Source: Pancytospora philotis (Eukaryota > Microsporidia). Taken from it: a DNA stretch of 64,000 bases. The stretch lies in assembly GCA_023647555.1 (NCBI GenBank), contig JALRLY010000258.1, positions 1 through 64,000 of the forward strand. Reading direction: 5' to 3'. A program made the position numbers and the translations under genes. A model generated the notes under the pieces. That model did not search any database. It saw nothing but the letters and a program-made list of their open reading frames with translations, and was not told the origin of the DNA. Positions 18,760 through 27,691 of the stretch are shown one piece after another (position 1 is the stretch's first letter; each line of letters starts with the position of its first letter).

Positions 18760-19002
18760 TTATCTCCTTCTGCTGTCGTCATCCTGCCGATAGTATTCCT
18801 CGCGCATCGTGTCGTTGCTGTGGCTGTCGTGGTGCGTGTCGCCGCAGGACCACCCCGAATTGCGCTCGTTGGACTCCTTGACATACAGCTCAGCGCGCTC
18901 CTCATCCCTTCTCTCTTTTTCGCTCTTCTCCTCGGAGTCGTTGTACCTCGACGCGCGGCAGAGTTGCAGCACAACAAGCGAAAAGCACCAGAGGCTCAGC
19001 AT
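18760..19002 (-). CDS. Small secreted charged peptide
   Basis: An 80-aa product with a signal peptide (MLSLWCFSLVVLQLCRA, cleavage near residue 17-18). The mature part is extremely hydrophilic, made of Glu, Arg, Asp, Ser and His, with one Cys (WSCGD) and a terminal DDDSRRR. It is probably intrinsically disordered. It resembles the secreted pair at 11140-12249 in plan but not in sequence. The ATG at 19002 opens the signal peptide, and a TATAAAAG box lies about 20 bp upstream. The longer frame to 19053 begins at a GTG. Confidence 0.6.
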   Translation of the reverse strand: MLSLWCFSLVVLQLCRASRYNDSEEKSEKERRDEERAELYVKESNERNSGWSCGDTHHDSHSNDTMREEYYRQDDDSRRR

Positions 19003-19020
19003 ACGCAGCACACCACCGAC

Positions 19021-19030
19021 TCTTTTATAG
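19021..19030 (-). promoter_or_regulatory. TATA-like box of small secreted gene
   Basis: CTATAAAAGA on the minus strand, about 19-28 bp upstream of the ATG at 19002. Secreted-protein genes in this window tend to have such boxes instead of, or along with, AAATTT/CCC. Confidence 0.5.
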
Positions 19031-19295
19031 TTTAAAAATGATGTAGATTGCACTAATCAGACATGATTTAGAGGCGTCACTAATCAGCAGTAGATTGTTG
19101 ATTAGGGCGCGGAGCCGAGTAAGAAAGGAGATAGCGGGACTAGACTTTACAAAAGGCGAGGAAATACCATCATGTGTGAGCACAGCTGCACCGCGGCTCA
19201 ACGCTGGCTTAAACTGTTACCGAAGCAATAAATAATTTACTACAATCTTTCGCACCGCCACTCGCATTACCATGGCCTCAGCATTGCACGTCGTA

Positions 19296-19613
19296 TCACA
19301 TGTCGTTCTCGTACTCGTTGCACACAAGGATCTTCCTCTGCTCCTTGATCTCTTCGTTGGTAATGAGGAGGAACTTCACACGCGAGTACGCCCGGCGATC
19401 GCGCTTCAGAAAGTACATCAGATCCTCGGTCTTCGTCTTGCCCTTGATCCGCGCCATGGCGTGGGTGTTGGTGAGGAGGATGTGCAGATAGTCGATGAGG
19501 TAGTTGTGCAGCGTCTCCGTCGTGTCGGCGCGCGGTGTGTTGACGTCCCCGAAGCTGTAGAGCATCATCCTGACCTCCTTGAGGAACGAGATCTTCTTGG
19601 AGTCCCCGCGCAT
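19296..19613 (-). CDS. TAF13: TFIID subunit TAF13 (histone fold)
   Basis: Histone-fold subunit of TFIID that pairs with TAF11 in RNA polymerase II initiation. The 105-aa product aligns with TAF13 along its length: EVRMMLYSFGD (family ELRCMMYGFGD), then a helix ending LLTNTHAMAR, then EDLMYFLKRDRRAYSRVKFLLITNEE (family EDIVFLIRKDPRKFARVKDLLTMNEE). The start at 19613 follows AAATTCTGCCC directly. The frame stays open upstream to a GTG at 19811, just after the trehalose synthase stop, and would add a hydrophobic signal-like peptide. An internal ATG at 19754 could give a 152-aa form. Confidence 0.9.
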   Translation of the reverse strand: MRGDSKKISFLKEVRMMLYSFGDVNTPRADTTETLHNYLIDYLHILLTNTHAMARIKGKTKTEDLMYFLKRDRRAYSRVKFLLITNEEIKEQRKILVCNEYENDM

Positions 19614-19821
19614 GGGCAGAATTTTCATCCGCCGATTCTGTTTGTGGCGGTGGATGGCTGTTGGAGGAGGATTATTCGTTGGCGTACGAAGCTTTTGCAC
19701 TGCAAAACTGCTACTTAGGATTGTTGTAGCAGACACTGAAGTATTTTGGTCCATACCGTAGACGCTTCTACTTAGCAGTACAAGTAACAAAACAACAGCA
19801 ATAAAATTCACGGTTTATTCA

Positions 19822-21225
19822 TCAGGAGAGGCTCTCGCGCCACTTAGTGTACACACAGTCGAGGTTGTCCTCCGCCCACTTGACGGAGGTGAAGATGTCG
19901 ATGTTGTTCTTGTTGCGCAGGTGCCGCTCCTGCCGCTCCTCCCTGGAGAGCGCGAGCGCCTTCTCGAGCGCCTCGGCGATCTCCTCGGTGTTGTTCGGGT
20001 TGTGCGCGATGCTCCCCTGCAGCGTCGCCTGCGCGCCGGCGAACTTGCTGAGCACCACGACGCCGTTGTTCTCGTCCTGCACCGAGGTGTACTCGAGCGC
20101 CACGAGGTTCATCCCGTCCATGATCGACGTGATCAGCATGATGTCGCTCACCGCGTACAGCGCCACGAGCTCGCTCATGCTCACGCTGTTGAAGAGCAGG
20201 TGGATCGAGGTGTTCGTAATCGTGCCCGTCCCGCCGTTGATCTGGCTCACGAGCTCGCTGATCCGCGACACGTAGGACGAGTACTCGGTGACCGTGAGCC
20301 GGCTCGGGATGCCGATCTGCAGCATCACGACCTTGTCCTCGATGCCCGGGTTGCGCTCGAGCAGCCGCTTGAAGCCCTTCATCTTGTGCGGGAGGCCCTT
20401 GATGTAGTCCGTGCGGTCGAGCCCGAGGATGATGCGCTTGCCGCGGAACTGCTTGCGCAGCTCGGAGATGCGGTTCTGCGTCTCGGGCTCGCGCAGGATC
20501 CGCCGGAACATCTCGGGGTCGATGCCGATCGGGATCGCCTTGAACTGCGGCTGCACCGCGCCGCCGCGCACCGCGCACGCCCCGCCCGGCGCCTCCAGCC
20601 CGCGGATCGCCTCGCGGAAGTTCAGCGCGTAGACCGGCGAGTGGAACGCAATGACGTCGCAGTTGCACACGCTGCTCAGGATGTCGCCGCGGTAGAGCAG
20701 CTGCTCGAGGTTCGACGGATCGGGGAACGTGGTGTGGAAGAAGAACATGAGCTTGATGTTCTTGAGGCGCGAGCGCAGAATGCCGGGCACGAGCATGAGG
20801 TGGTAGTCGTGGATCCACACGATGTCGCCCTCCTCGGCGTGCTCGAGGATGCGCTCGGCGAAGCGCATGTTGGCCTCCTTGTACGCCGCGTACTCGTCGA
20901 ACGTGAAACACACGTCGTCGGGGAAGGAGTGGAGCGAGGGCCAGAGGATCGCGTTGCAGAAGCCGTCGTAGTAGCGGTCGTTCAGCTCCGTGGAGAGGAA
21001 GACCGGGATGCACTTGAACTTCTCGTAGCTGTCCTTGTCGATCGTCTTGCGCTCCTGCGCCGTCAGGTCGAGCCCGCCGATGCTCCCGATCCAGAGGAAG
21101 TCCAGGTGCTTGGAGAGGCTCTCGATGCCGGTGACGAGGCCGCCCGCGGACTTTTTGTACTCGAAGCCGTCGCCCTTCTTGGTGACTACCAGCGGCAGCC
21201 GGTTGCTCGCCACGATCAGTTTCAT
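19822..21225 (-). CDS. TPS1: Alpha,alpha-trehalose-phosphate synthase (UDP-forming)
   Basis: Makes trehalose-6-phosphate from UDP-glucose and glucose-6-phosphate in the cytosol. Trehalose is the main sugar store of microsporidian spores and is linked to osmotic germination. The 467-aa GT20 enzyme shows SNRLPL at the N-terminus, SAGGLVTGI and WIGSIGG in the N-terminal Rossmann domain, HDYHLMLVP and FFHTTFPDP in the middle, and DGMNLVALEY in the C-terminal domain. It lacks a phosphatase domain, like yeast Tps1 (495 aa). The ATG is the expected family start. The gene lies upstream of TAF13 on the same strand, with a mariner insertion behind its 5' side. Confidence 0.97.
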   Translation of the reverse strand: MKLIVASNRLPLVVTKKGDGFEYKKSAGGLVTGIESLSKHLDFLWIGSIGGLDLTAQERKTIDKDSYEKFKCIPVFLSTELNDRYYDGFCNAILWPSLHSFPDDVCFTFDEYAAYKEANMRFAERILEHAEEGDIVWIHDYHLMLVPGILRSRLKNIKLMFFFHTTFPDPSNLEQLLYRGDILSSVCNCDVIAFHSPVYALNFREAIRGLEAPGGACAVRGGAVQPQFKAIPIGIDPEMFRRILREPETQNRISELRKQFRGKRIILGLDRTDYIKGLPHKMKGFKRLLERNPGIEDKVVMLQIGIPSRLTVTEYSSYVSRISELVSQINGGTGTITNTSIHLLFNSVSMSELVALYAVSDIMLITSIMDGMNLVALEYTSVQDENNGVVVLSKFAGAQATLQGSIAHNPNNTEEIAEALEKALALSREERQERHLRNKNNIDIFTSVKWAEDNLDCVYTKWRESLS

Positions 21226-21386
21226 GTCCGCGGCGCCGTGATGGAATAAATCTGTGCGAGCGACCAGTCACAGCGCGCGATATCGCGGATGATTGATCGA
21301 AATTTGTAGCAGATAGAAATCGGATTGGAAGGCACAGCCGAAAAGCTACCGTAGCACAGGCCTACCAAAGCCAATGATATAACATA

Positions 21387-21530
21387 CAGTGCCCCACAAA
21401 AGTGGTCCATTTTGATAAATTTTTTAAGATCAAGTTTTCAGAAAGTATGGCAGGCCAGTGTTTCTGCATTGGTATTTATATTATTGATTAAACCCTATAG
21501 CCACTAGTAGCTTCTACTGCCATGTGCTAT
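21387..21530 (+). repeat. Left terminal inverted repeat of mariner element
   Basis: About 144 bp, starting CAGTGCCCCACAAAAGTGG. It pairs with 22687-22830 with scattered mismatches, for example AAGATC against AAAATC and GTTTCTGCATTGG against GTTTTTGTATTGG. Confidence 0.9.
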
Positions 21531-21567
21531 CTAACCGTTTTAAAATAAAATATTTTTCTTCCAAAAT

Positions 21568-22584
21568 TTAGTAAGGTATCTCGCCTCCTTTTTCCTTAAT
21601 AACGAGTTTCATACGGCCTGGCATACTATCATATAGATGCTGTATTAAAGTATCAGGAATACTATACCATTCGTGCCGAATGAGAGCCTTCAATTCTTGC
21701 TTGTCTCGGGGCTTTTTACCTGACCTAGCAATTCTATCTTTAAGATAAGCCCAGACATTCTCTATAGGATTGAGGTCGGGGGAGTAACTCGGCCATTGGA
21801 GAACTCTTATACCCGCCCCCTCCATATACTTCCGGGCTAACGCTGACTTATGCTTGGGGTCATTATCCTGTTGCAGAATAATATTTTTAACTTTCAAGTG
21901 ATTTTTTTTGAGTGTCTTGGTAAGCCCGGACTTGAGGACTTCAACGAATAGTTTACCATCCATAGTCGTCTCTATGAATACAAGTTCCCCGACGCCGCGC
22001 GACGTGATGGCGCCCCATACCATCACTGATCCACCACCATGGCTTACCGTTTTCCTAAAATGGAAGTCTCGCGTGGGCGCGCCAGGCTCGCGCCATACGG
22101 TTCTTGGACCGTCGTGCCCAAAGAGATTAAACTTACTTTCGTCGGTAAACACGACGTCACGCCAAGTGTCCTTTGGCCTCGGCAGCGGGTTGCGTGCAAA
22201 TTCAAGTCGGTCAAGCCGGTGATTCGGCAAGAGGCGCGGCTTAAGGGGCCGCACACGACTCTCCAAACCTCCTGAGTGCAACACCCGTCGAATGGTCTCG
22301 TCGGACATTGCGACACCCGTGCGTTCGTAGGTCGTTTCAACGAGGTCGCTCGTCGAGGGCACACGTGGAGTCTTGGCAGCACGGACGATAACCCTGGCTA
22401 TCCTTGGGGTAACAACAGAAGGCCTACCCTGTGACGGGCTACCGCCCTCTCGCGCTATGCCTACCGTTATACGTTGGACTGCCGACTTGGATACGCCCAT
22501 CTCGCGAGCGATTTTACGCTGCGACATCCCACCAGCGTATAACCGTTTGATTTCATTCTTAATGGATTCAGGTATTGATGCCAT
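21568..22584 (-). CDS. Mariner-type transposase (DD34E)
   Basis: Cut-and-paste transposase of the IS630-Tc1-mariner superfamily, 338 aa. The N-terminus carries a helix-turn-helix (GGMSQRKIAREMGVSKSAVQ, about 18-37). A second DNA-binding segment follows, then the RNase H-like catalytic core: Asp148 in FTDESKF, VMVWGAI (187-193), Asp240 in QQDNDPKH and Glu275 in SPDLNPIENVW. Exactly 34 residues separate the last two, so it is DD34E like Tc1. The ATG follows TAGCCC. No stop or frameshift is present, so it may be functional. Probably acquired horizontally, perhaps from a host or host-associated genome (inference). Confidence 0.95.
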   Translation of the reverse strand: MASIPESIKNEIKRLYAGGMSQRKIAREMGVSKSAVQRITVGIAREGGSPSQGRPSVVTPRIARVIVRAAKTPRVPSTSDLVETTYERTGVAMSDETIRRVLHSGGLESRVRPLKPRLLPNHRLDRLEFARNPLPRPKDTWRDVVFTDESKFNLFGHDGPRTVWREPGAPTRDFHFRKTVSHGGGSVMVWGAITSRGVGELVFIETTMDGKLFVEVLKSGLTKTLKKNHLKVKNIILQQDNDPKHKSALARKYMEGAGIRVLQWPSYSPDLNPIENVWAYLKDRIARSGKKPRDKQELKALIRHEWYSIPDTLIQHLYDSMPGRMKLVIKEKGGEIPY

Positions 22585-22686
22585 GGGCTAGCTGTGTGAT
22601 GATTTTTTGGAGGTTTTTGACCTATATTCGGTACCTGACAAAAATCTGTATAATCTGTAAAATTCTAGGACTCCGAATAAAAGCTT

Positions 22687-22830
22687 ATAGTGCATGGCAA
22701 AAGAAGCTACTAGTGGTTATAGAGTTCAATCAATAATATAAATACCAATACAAAAACACTGGCCTGCCATGCTATCCGAAAACTTGATTTTAAAAAATTT
22801 ATCAAAATGGACCACTTTTGTGGGGCACTG
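22687..22830 (-). repeat. Right terminal inverted repeat of mariner element
   Basis: Reverse complement of 21387-21530 with a small number of substitutions, both about 144 bp, ending CCACAAAAGTGG-type sequence and the terminal CACTG next to the TA duplication. Confidence 0.9.
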
Positions 22831-22938
22831 TAGTTGCGTGAATGAATTTACTTTCGTAGCATAGCCCTGGTAACAGCGACAGTCCCAGTATTCAGGGACG
22901 GTTCTCAAAATTCTTTCACGCGGGTTGCATCGCTGCCA

Positions 22939-25900
22939 CTAGAGCCGCTGCACTTCCGTCTGAAGGCTGTTCTGCAAGAAGTACTCACACTCTGCTATTT
23001 TTTGACTGCAAATGTACAAATTCGTTCTCAGGCCAGCGCTCAGCCTTATTTGTGCAGCATAGAGCTGCTCCACCTTACTTATGAAGTTATTCAAATCCAT
23101 GAGCTGCAACTTCATTTTCAGCTGCTCTTCATAGCGGCCTCTCAGGAATTCGTAATTATTTTCGCAATGATGCAGCAGGGCACCGGCTGACTCCCTGCAG
23201 ATATCGAGTACAAACACCGGATGCTGCTCGTCCGGCACGCTTTTGAGCATGTCGTAGATCCTAGCATAGTCAGATTCCGAGGACGCGAACAGCGCGTACA
23301 GCCCGAGTAGCAGCTTGAACTGTGACGGCGCGGGACCGTTAGGGAATATACTAGCGATCAGGTCTTTAGACAACGGCGGCATATCATGCGATACAGAGAA
23401 GTAGCGCCTAATACGCTCATCATAAAATACCGCAAACTCGAAATCACTCCCACTGGTGCACACCCAGTAAGCCTCGCTGTAGAACTGTCTCTTGACCACC
23501 ATACAAAACCAAAAGGCTCTTTTTACCCAGTGATCTACTGTAGCACCAACACCATCCGGCATGATGATGGACCGCACGAGCTCGGTGCCCTCAGTGTGCC
23601 TGCAGGTCATAAGCATCTCGACGGCGCAGCTCCCAGGGTGGCCATACACATAAAAGTTCTCCAAAAGAGCAACGATGGGCGATATGCCTGTTTGCTTGGA
23701 CCAATAGTTCCCAGGGCTCCAGGTAGGTCCGAGGGTCGCAAGCTCCTTGAGATAATGTGATGCAATGTTAGGGACCCGGTAGTTTGAATAGCGCCAAATG
23801 TCATTCTGCAAAGAGGTTCTTCGCTCCACGTCAGTAACTTGGCGATATAGCGACGGATGAATGCGGATGTTGGGGAAAAGCACTGCACGCTCGTTAGCGC
23901 AGTTGGAGAGAACCGCACGAAAGAAAGGCTCCCTTGTGGCAAAATCGCTGAGCGGCAAACTGCCCAGAATATTTGCTATGAGAAGTACAAGCGGGTTGCT
24001 GGCGACAGGAGCCTGGCCTGTAGCGCTGAAATGCTCATTCTGCAAACCAGTAGAGGGAACGTCCGCACTGTTCTGCGGAAGAGAGTTATCAGGCCGCTCA
24101 TTCGTCCCTTTGCTGCTTCTTCCTTGTTTGAGCAGCTCCGTGAACGCAGGGAACAGCTGGTCAATTGCTACCAGCAGATCAATATGCGAATGCATCGGTG
24201 TATGGGCCAACCAGTCGGCAAGCGCGGTGTAGAGCGCCGTTGGGTCGCGCGCGGCCTCGATTTCGGCGGTACACGCACTTGGTAGCAAGGCTCTGTCGGC
24301 GATGCTGAGGAACCTCTTCGCACAATCACGGATAAGACCTAATAGGAGAGGGCCGCCATCATCTCTAGCCTCTTTGCCGTGGTCCTCAAAGAACTTACGC
24401 TCCTCTTCGCTGAGAGTGTTTTTGTGGGCTCTGTGGATGAAGCTGACGTGGAAAAGCTGGAAGATAAGCCTAACTTCATTGCAAGGCACTCCATCTACCA
24501 TTGGTGGGAATGATAGCACCAGCGTCCCGCAGATGCAATCTCTTTTCTCTCCGTCGATGCACACACCACGGATTTCAGACTTCACGGGGCTGATCGAAAT
24601 CATACGAATTACATCGCTAAACGACCCAGCAATTCTAGGGAAATATGTTTCGTCGCGTGGAGCAGCCAGGCTGTTCGCCACAGCACCCTCCAGATCTCTT
24701 TTCATCGTCTCCGGGAGCCCTAAGATTTTGGCTAGCACAAACAGGAAGTTACCCATGCACGCTGAGAGCTCTACAGGCACGCCATGCTCACTTGGCTTGC
24801 AGTACCTAATTAGATTGCGGCCCTCCGCATCTCCAGCTGGATGAAGCGTAAGGCCCTGGACGACGCGCGCCCATTCCTGGTGTATCTCTGCCCCGCCGTT
24901 ATCCTCTGGCCCAGTGCAGATTCTAGTAAAGAAATCCACGAACCGCTCTGTCGGGCTGCACCCTTTAGAGCCCAAATGCTCAGTGCTGTAGCTACAAGTC
25001 TCCGGGTCGTACAGCATACAGCACAGGAAGTTATACAGCGCAATCTCTACGCAGTCGCTATAGCTGATTTCTATGCAAATGCTGCCGGTTACTTCGTCGT
25101 AGCAGTGCACGATTTGGTTCATCAGCGGCGTGTTCGAGCTGCTGAACGGAAACTGGCCAAGGCAGAGAATTTTATCGATCCTCTTCAGCACGCCGTATTT
25201 TTTTGAGAAGCTCCCTAACAGCTCGCTGTCAGTCGTGAAGAAGCGGGCATACGCGGCATCCAGCTCGGGGCCAGAGTAGATCTCTGCGAGCAGTGCATCG
25301 ACGCAGTTGAACACCTCGCCGATGAACGCACCATTTTCCGCATACTCGCAGATGTATGCCTGTATGAGGAAGCTCGGTGCGTCGGTGTAGTGCAGACCGA
25401 GCTTCGCCACGTCGGTGGCGCCGTGGCCGACGAAAAAATCGACGACTGCCCGCACCTCTTTGGCGTACTGCGGCCTCTTGCAGTTCACATCCCGTGTTTT
25501 CAGATTCAGCTCGAGTAGGGTGCATTTCCCACAGGTCAGCGCGACGCTGGAGGGATTCTGCTGCTGCCGGCCCTTGCTACCCGCCGACACTTCCTTGTAT
25601 CTGGCCTCGATCCCCTCGCCGCCGGCTAGCAGAAGCAGTGCCGCAAAGAAACGGGCGCGCTCGCTGTCCGTGAGCTGCACGCGCGTGTACTTGTAGAAGG
25701 ATGCATGGTGGTTTGTGCTTACAGTCACCGTCCCATTTGCTATTCTGAACAGGATCTTCAGCGTATCATAGTAGGCGTGCAAGTAATCCATCTCTTCTGA
25801 ACTGGTAAAGTCGCATATCTCGTCGTTCGCCGGATTTCTGCCGTATTCGTATGTCCTGTTAAATTCGTGAATAAGGGCACCGGATGGCCCGGTCTCAAAG

Positions 25901-26139
25901 TCATACAGCGTGTAGTATGTGCGTATCGGTGCGGAATACTTACGCTTCTTCGCCATTGCATCGTTGTTGACCAGAGCATGCCCGCACAGGATGTTAAGCG
26001 GGCCCGCGGGATTGACAAACACCTTGCCACCGCCGGCCCTCTCGCGCTCGCCCTCGACCATACTAATGGCCTCCTGCAATCTGACTCGGGCCCATGCACT
26101 AGAACCCGCTAGCGACAGAACCGTTGGCAAAAATAGCAT
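22939..26139 (-). CDS. Large secreted protein, unknown (1066 aa)
   Basis: A 1066-aa product starting with a signal peptide (MLFLPTVLSLAGSSAWA). The body is a long, largely helical protein without internal membrane helices that I would trust. Cysteines are scattered through it, including a cluster near residues 360-385 (FLCCMLYDPETCSY), and there is a short low-complexity, Ser/Asn-rich linker in the second half. No known domain is recognised. The frame extends 14 codons upstream only from a GTG; the ATG at 26139 opens the signal peptide and has ACTATAAATACG about 25 bp upstream. It is the largest lineage-specific gene after the 1091-aa protein at 55708 and is presumably exported or wall-associated. 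Confidence 0.8.
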   Translation of the reverse strand: MLFLPTVLSLAGSSAWARVRLQEAISMVEGERERAGGGKVFVNPAGPLNILCGHALVNNDAMAKKRKYSAPIRTYYTLYDFETGPSGALIHEFNRTYEYGRNPANDEICDFTSSEEMDYLHAYYDTLKILFRIANGTVTVSTNHHASFYKYTRVQLTDSERARFFAALLLLAGGEGIEARYKEVSAGSKGRQQQNPSSVALTCGKCTLLELNLKTRDVNCKRPQYAKEVRAVVDFFVGHGATDVAKLGLHYTDAPSFLIQAYICEYAENGAFIGEVFNCVDALLAEIYSGPELDAAYARFFTTDSELLGSFSKKYGVLKRIDKILCLGQFPFSSSNTPLMNQIVHCYDEVTGSICIEISYSDCVEIALYNFLCCMLYDPETCSYSTEHLGSKGCSPTERFVDFFTRICTGPEDNGGAEIHQEWARVVQGLTLHPAGDAEGRNLIRYCKPSEHGVPVELSACMGNFLFVLAKILGLPETMKRDLEGAVANSLAAPRDETYFPRIAGSFSDVIRMISISPVKSEIRGVCIDGEKRDCICGTLVLSFPPMVDGVPCNEVRLIFQLFHVSFIHRAHKNTLSEEERKFFEDHGKEARDDGGPLLLGLIRDCAKRFLSIADRALLPSACTAEIEAARDPTALYTALADWLAHTPMHSHIDLLVAIDQLFPAFTELLKQGRSSKGTNERPDNSLPQNSADVPSTGLQNEHFSATGQAPVASNPLVLLIANILGSLPLSDFATREPFFRAVLSNCANERAVLFPNIRIHPSLYRQVTDVERRTSLQNDIWRYSNYRVPNIASHYLKELATLGPTWSPGNYWSKQTGISPIVALLENFYVYGHPGSCAVEMLMTCRHTEGTELVRSIIMPDGVGATVDHWVKRAFWFCMVVKRQFYSEAYWVCTSGSDFEFAVFYDERIRRYFSVSHDMPPLSKDLIASIFPNGPAPSQFKLLLGLYALFASSESDYARIYDMLKSVPDEQHPVFVLDICRESAGALLHHCENNYEFLRGRYEEQLKMKLQLMDLNNFISKVEQLYAAQIRLSAGLRTNLYICSQKIAECEYFLQNSLQTEVQRL

Positions 26140-26548
26140 AAGGACCGTCGAAATGTTCGTATTTATAGTTTTAAAAATCACTGGCGAATGTTAGTGATAT
26201 ATTTGACGAATAATATAGCATAGCGAATATGGCAATTCAGAACAGCCATAAATACCTAGTGATTGATTGCTGTGACTGAGTATTATTGAGCACACCGGGT
26301 GATCAGCAATATGTTGGCGTACACCAAGTATTATTGGCCAATGATATCAATATATCATAATTAGATGCAATAAAAGCCCAGCCATTTGAATGGTATGGTA
26401 TCTTATGCCTATCACAGGCACTTGGCCTATAATTATTGACAAGCGTTGATGGCTGGCACCAATCAACAGAATCGCCATAGAAATACTCAAGAATCTTCCT
26501 CTATAAAAAATAGCGCAGGCAACATGAATAAACTACCATTTCCCAAGA
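26140..26548. other. AT-rich interval without a gene
   Basis: Very AT-rich, with TATTATTG motifs recurring near 26280 and 26330. No coding frame is supported. Confidence 0.5.
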
Positions 26549-27370
26549 CTATTTACTTCTATTCGGCGGTTCCTCGGCACCGCATCCGCCGAGGATGTCG
26601 TCACAGAACACCGGACTTTCAAAGCAAACGCCACTTTGTCTGAGAAGCCCCGTGAGCATCGGAAAGTCGCTGGTGCCGGGCATACCCTCAGTCGGCTGCA
26701 GTTCAATAAACTCCGAGCTACCAGCGATTTCATAGGCTGCAGAAGGTTCGGTGAAATGGCGATGCAGCTCAATTTCTGGCACCGGAGGGCTCCTCGACGA
26801 GGCCTGTTCCTGAGCAGTATGCGGGGTATTTAGTTGTGCGGTGCTTGCACTAGTCTGCACAATAACGGTCTTTCTCTTGCGCCGTGGCTTGTCCGTGCGG
26901 TACCGCTCGTAGGAAGCCGCCCTGTGCTGGGGTTGCTGCACGTTTACCGCGCGCACATAGAAGAAGAGCTCAGAGCCCATGGGCTCTATGCGGAAGAAGC
27001 ACAGCAGGTTGGTCGGCCGCACAGCGTATTCCTTGATGAACCCAAAGAAGTCGCGCCGCTGCGGATCATTGGTACGCATCGCGTGGACGGAATCACTGAT
27101 AACAAACTTGAATTCGTACACCGCGTCGTGCGAATGGGACTCGCCGCTGGGCCAACCGCGTTCGGGTGCGCTGATAGGCCGCAGAGGGGCGCTCATATTC
27201 TGTCCAACTGGGGTTGCCAGCAAGCTGCGCGTGATAGGATAGTCCACGCGGTGTAGCGGGCGGTCCACAGGTGAGTTGTCTTCGGTGCGTGCTACCCCAT
27301 CCAGTTTATATTGGTCTTCTATACGTGCGCCTAGACAGCCGCCCATCGCCAAAACGGCCCCGAATATCAT
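26549..27370 (-). CDS. Secreted protein with nuclear-localisation-like cluster
   Basis: A 273-aa product beginning with a short signal peptide (MIFGAVLAMGGCLGA). The middle contains a compact strand-rich region (VYEFKFVISDS ... LLCFFRIEP ... ELFFYVRAV, about 84-141), followed by a basic cluster KPRRKRK (161-167) and a disordered Pro/Ser/Glu-rich C-terminus. A signal peptide combined with a classical NLS-like cluster suggests export to the host nucleus, but this is inference. The ATG at 27370 has GCCCC upstream; another in-frame ATG at 27442 would bury the hydrophobic segment. Family unknown. Confidence 0.65.
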   Translation of the reverse strand: MIFGAVLAMGGCLGARIEDQYKLDGVARTEDNSPVDRPLHRVDYPITRSLLATPVGQNMSAPLRPISAPERGWPSGESHSHDAVYEFKFVISDSVHAMRTNDPQRRDFFGFIKEYAVRPTNLLCFFRIEPMGSELFFYVRAVNVQQPQHRAASYERYRTDKPRRKRKTVIVQTSASTAQLNTPHTAQEQASSRSPPVPEIELHRHFTEPSAAYEIAGSSEFIELQPTEGMPGTSDFPMLTGLLRQSGVCFESPVFCDDILGGCGAEEPPNRSK

Positions 27371-27691
27371 CAGATGGGGCGTTATTTCATATAAAAAATA
27401 AACAGCGGCGCTCACGAAAGACACTGCGTCATGCGCTGTCATGGATGCTGACGAAAATATCTGGCGCTGTAAACAGGAATTGAACCGCTTCGCAGAACTG
27501 AACTTTGCTGCGCAATGCAGCATATAGACAAAGATCAAGCGCATTGCTATGACGTGGCTCGAAGCGCGTGCCGATTAACAAACAATGCCGCTCAAAGAGC
27601 TACCAAATCCAATAGTCTCTGTAGAGTGCACAATTCAGCTGCAAAATGCCGTCGCGCGACTAGAAAATGAAAATTTTGTCGCGGTCCAGGG
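27371..27691. other. Divergent promoter region
   Basis: Lies between the minus-strand secreted gene and the plus-strand SRP54 gene. AAAATTTTG at 27670-27678 and CCAGGG just before 27692 form the SRP54 start signal, with GGG in place of CCC. Confidence 0.5.

Larger units (their letters stand above)
21387..22830. mobile_element. Tc1/mariner-type DNA transposon, apparently complete
   Basis: A 1444-bp element flanked on both sides by TA (21385-21386 and 22831-22832), the usual target duplication. It begins CAGTGCCCCAC and ends in the reverse complement GTGGGGCACTG. Terminal inverted repeats of about 144 bp bracket a single intact transposase frame. It sits between the 5' side of TPS1 and the 3' end of a large secreted-protein gene and disrupts neither. 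High TIR similarity and an uninterrupted frame suggest a fairly recent insertion. Confidence 0.95.

Noticed and set aside
19844..21271. Two alternative long frames over TPS1, one on each strand
   Set aside because: Shadows of strong codon bias. The TPS1 frame has full family motifs.
27471..27495. Minus-strand GGTTCAATTCC resembling a B box
   Set aside because: Stem bases do not pair and it falls in the leader of a protein gene.
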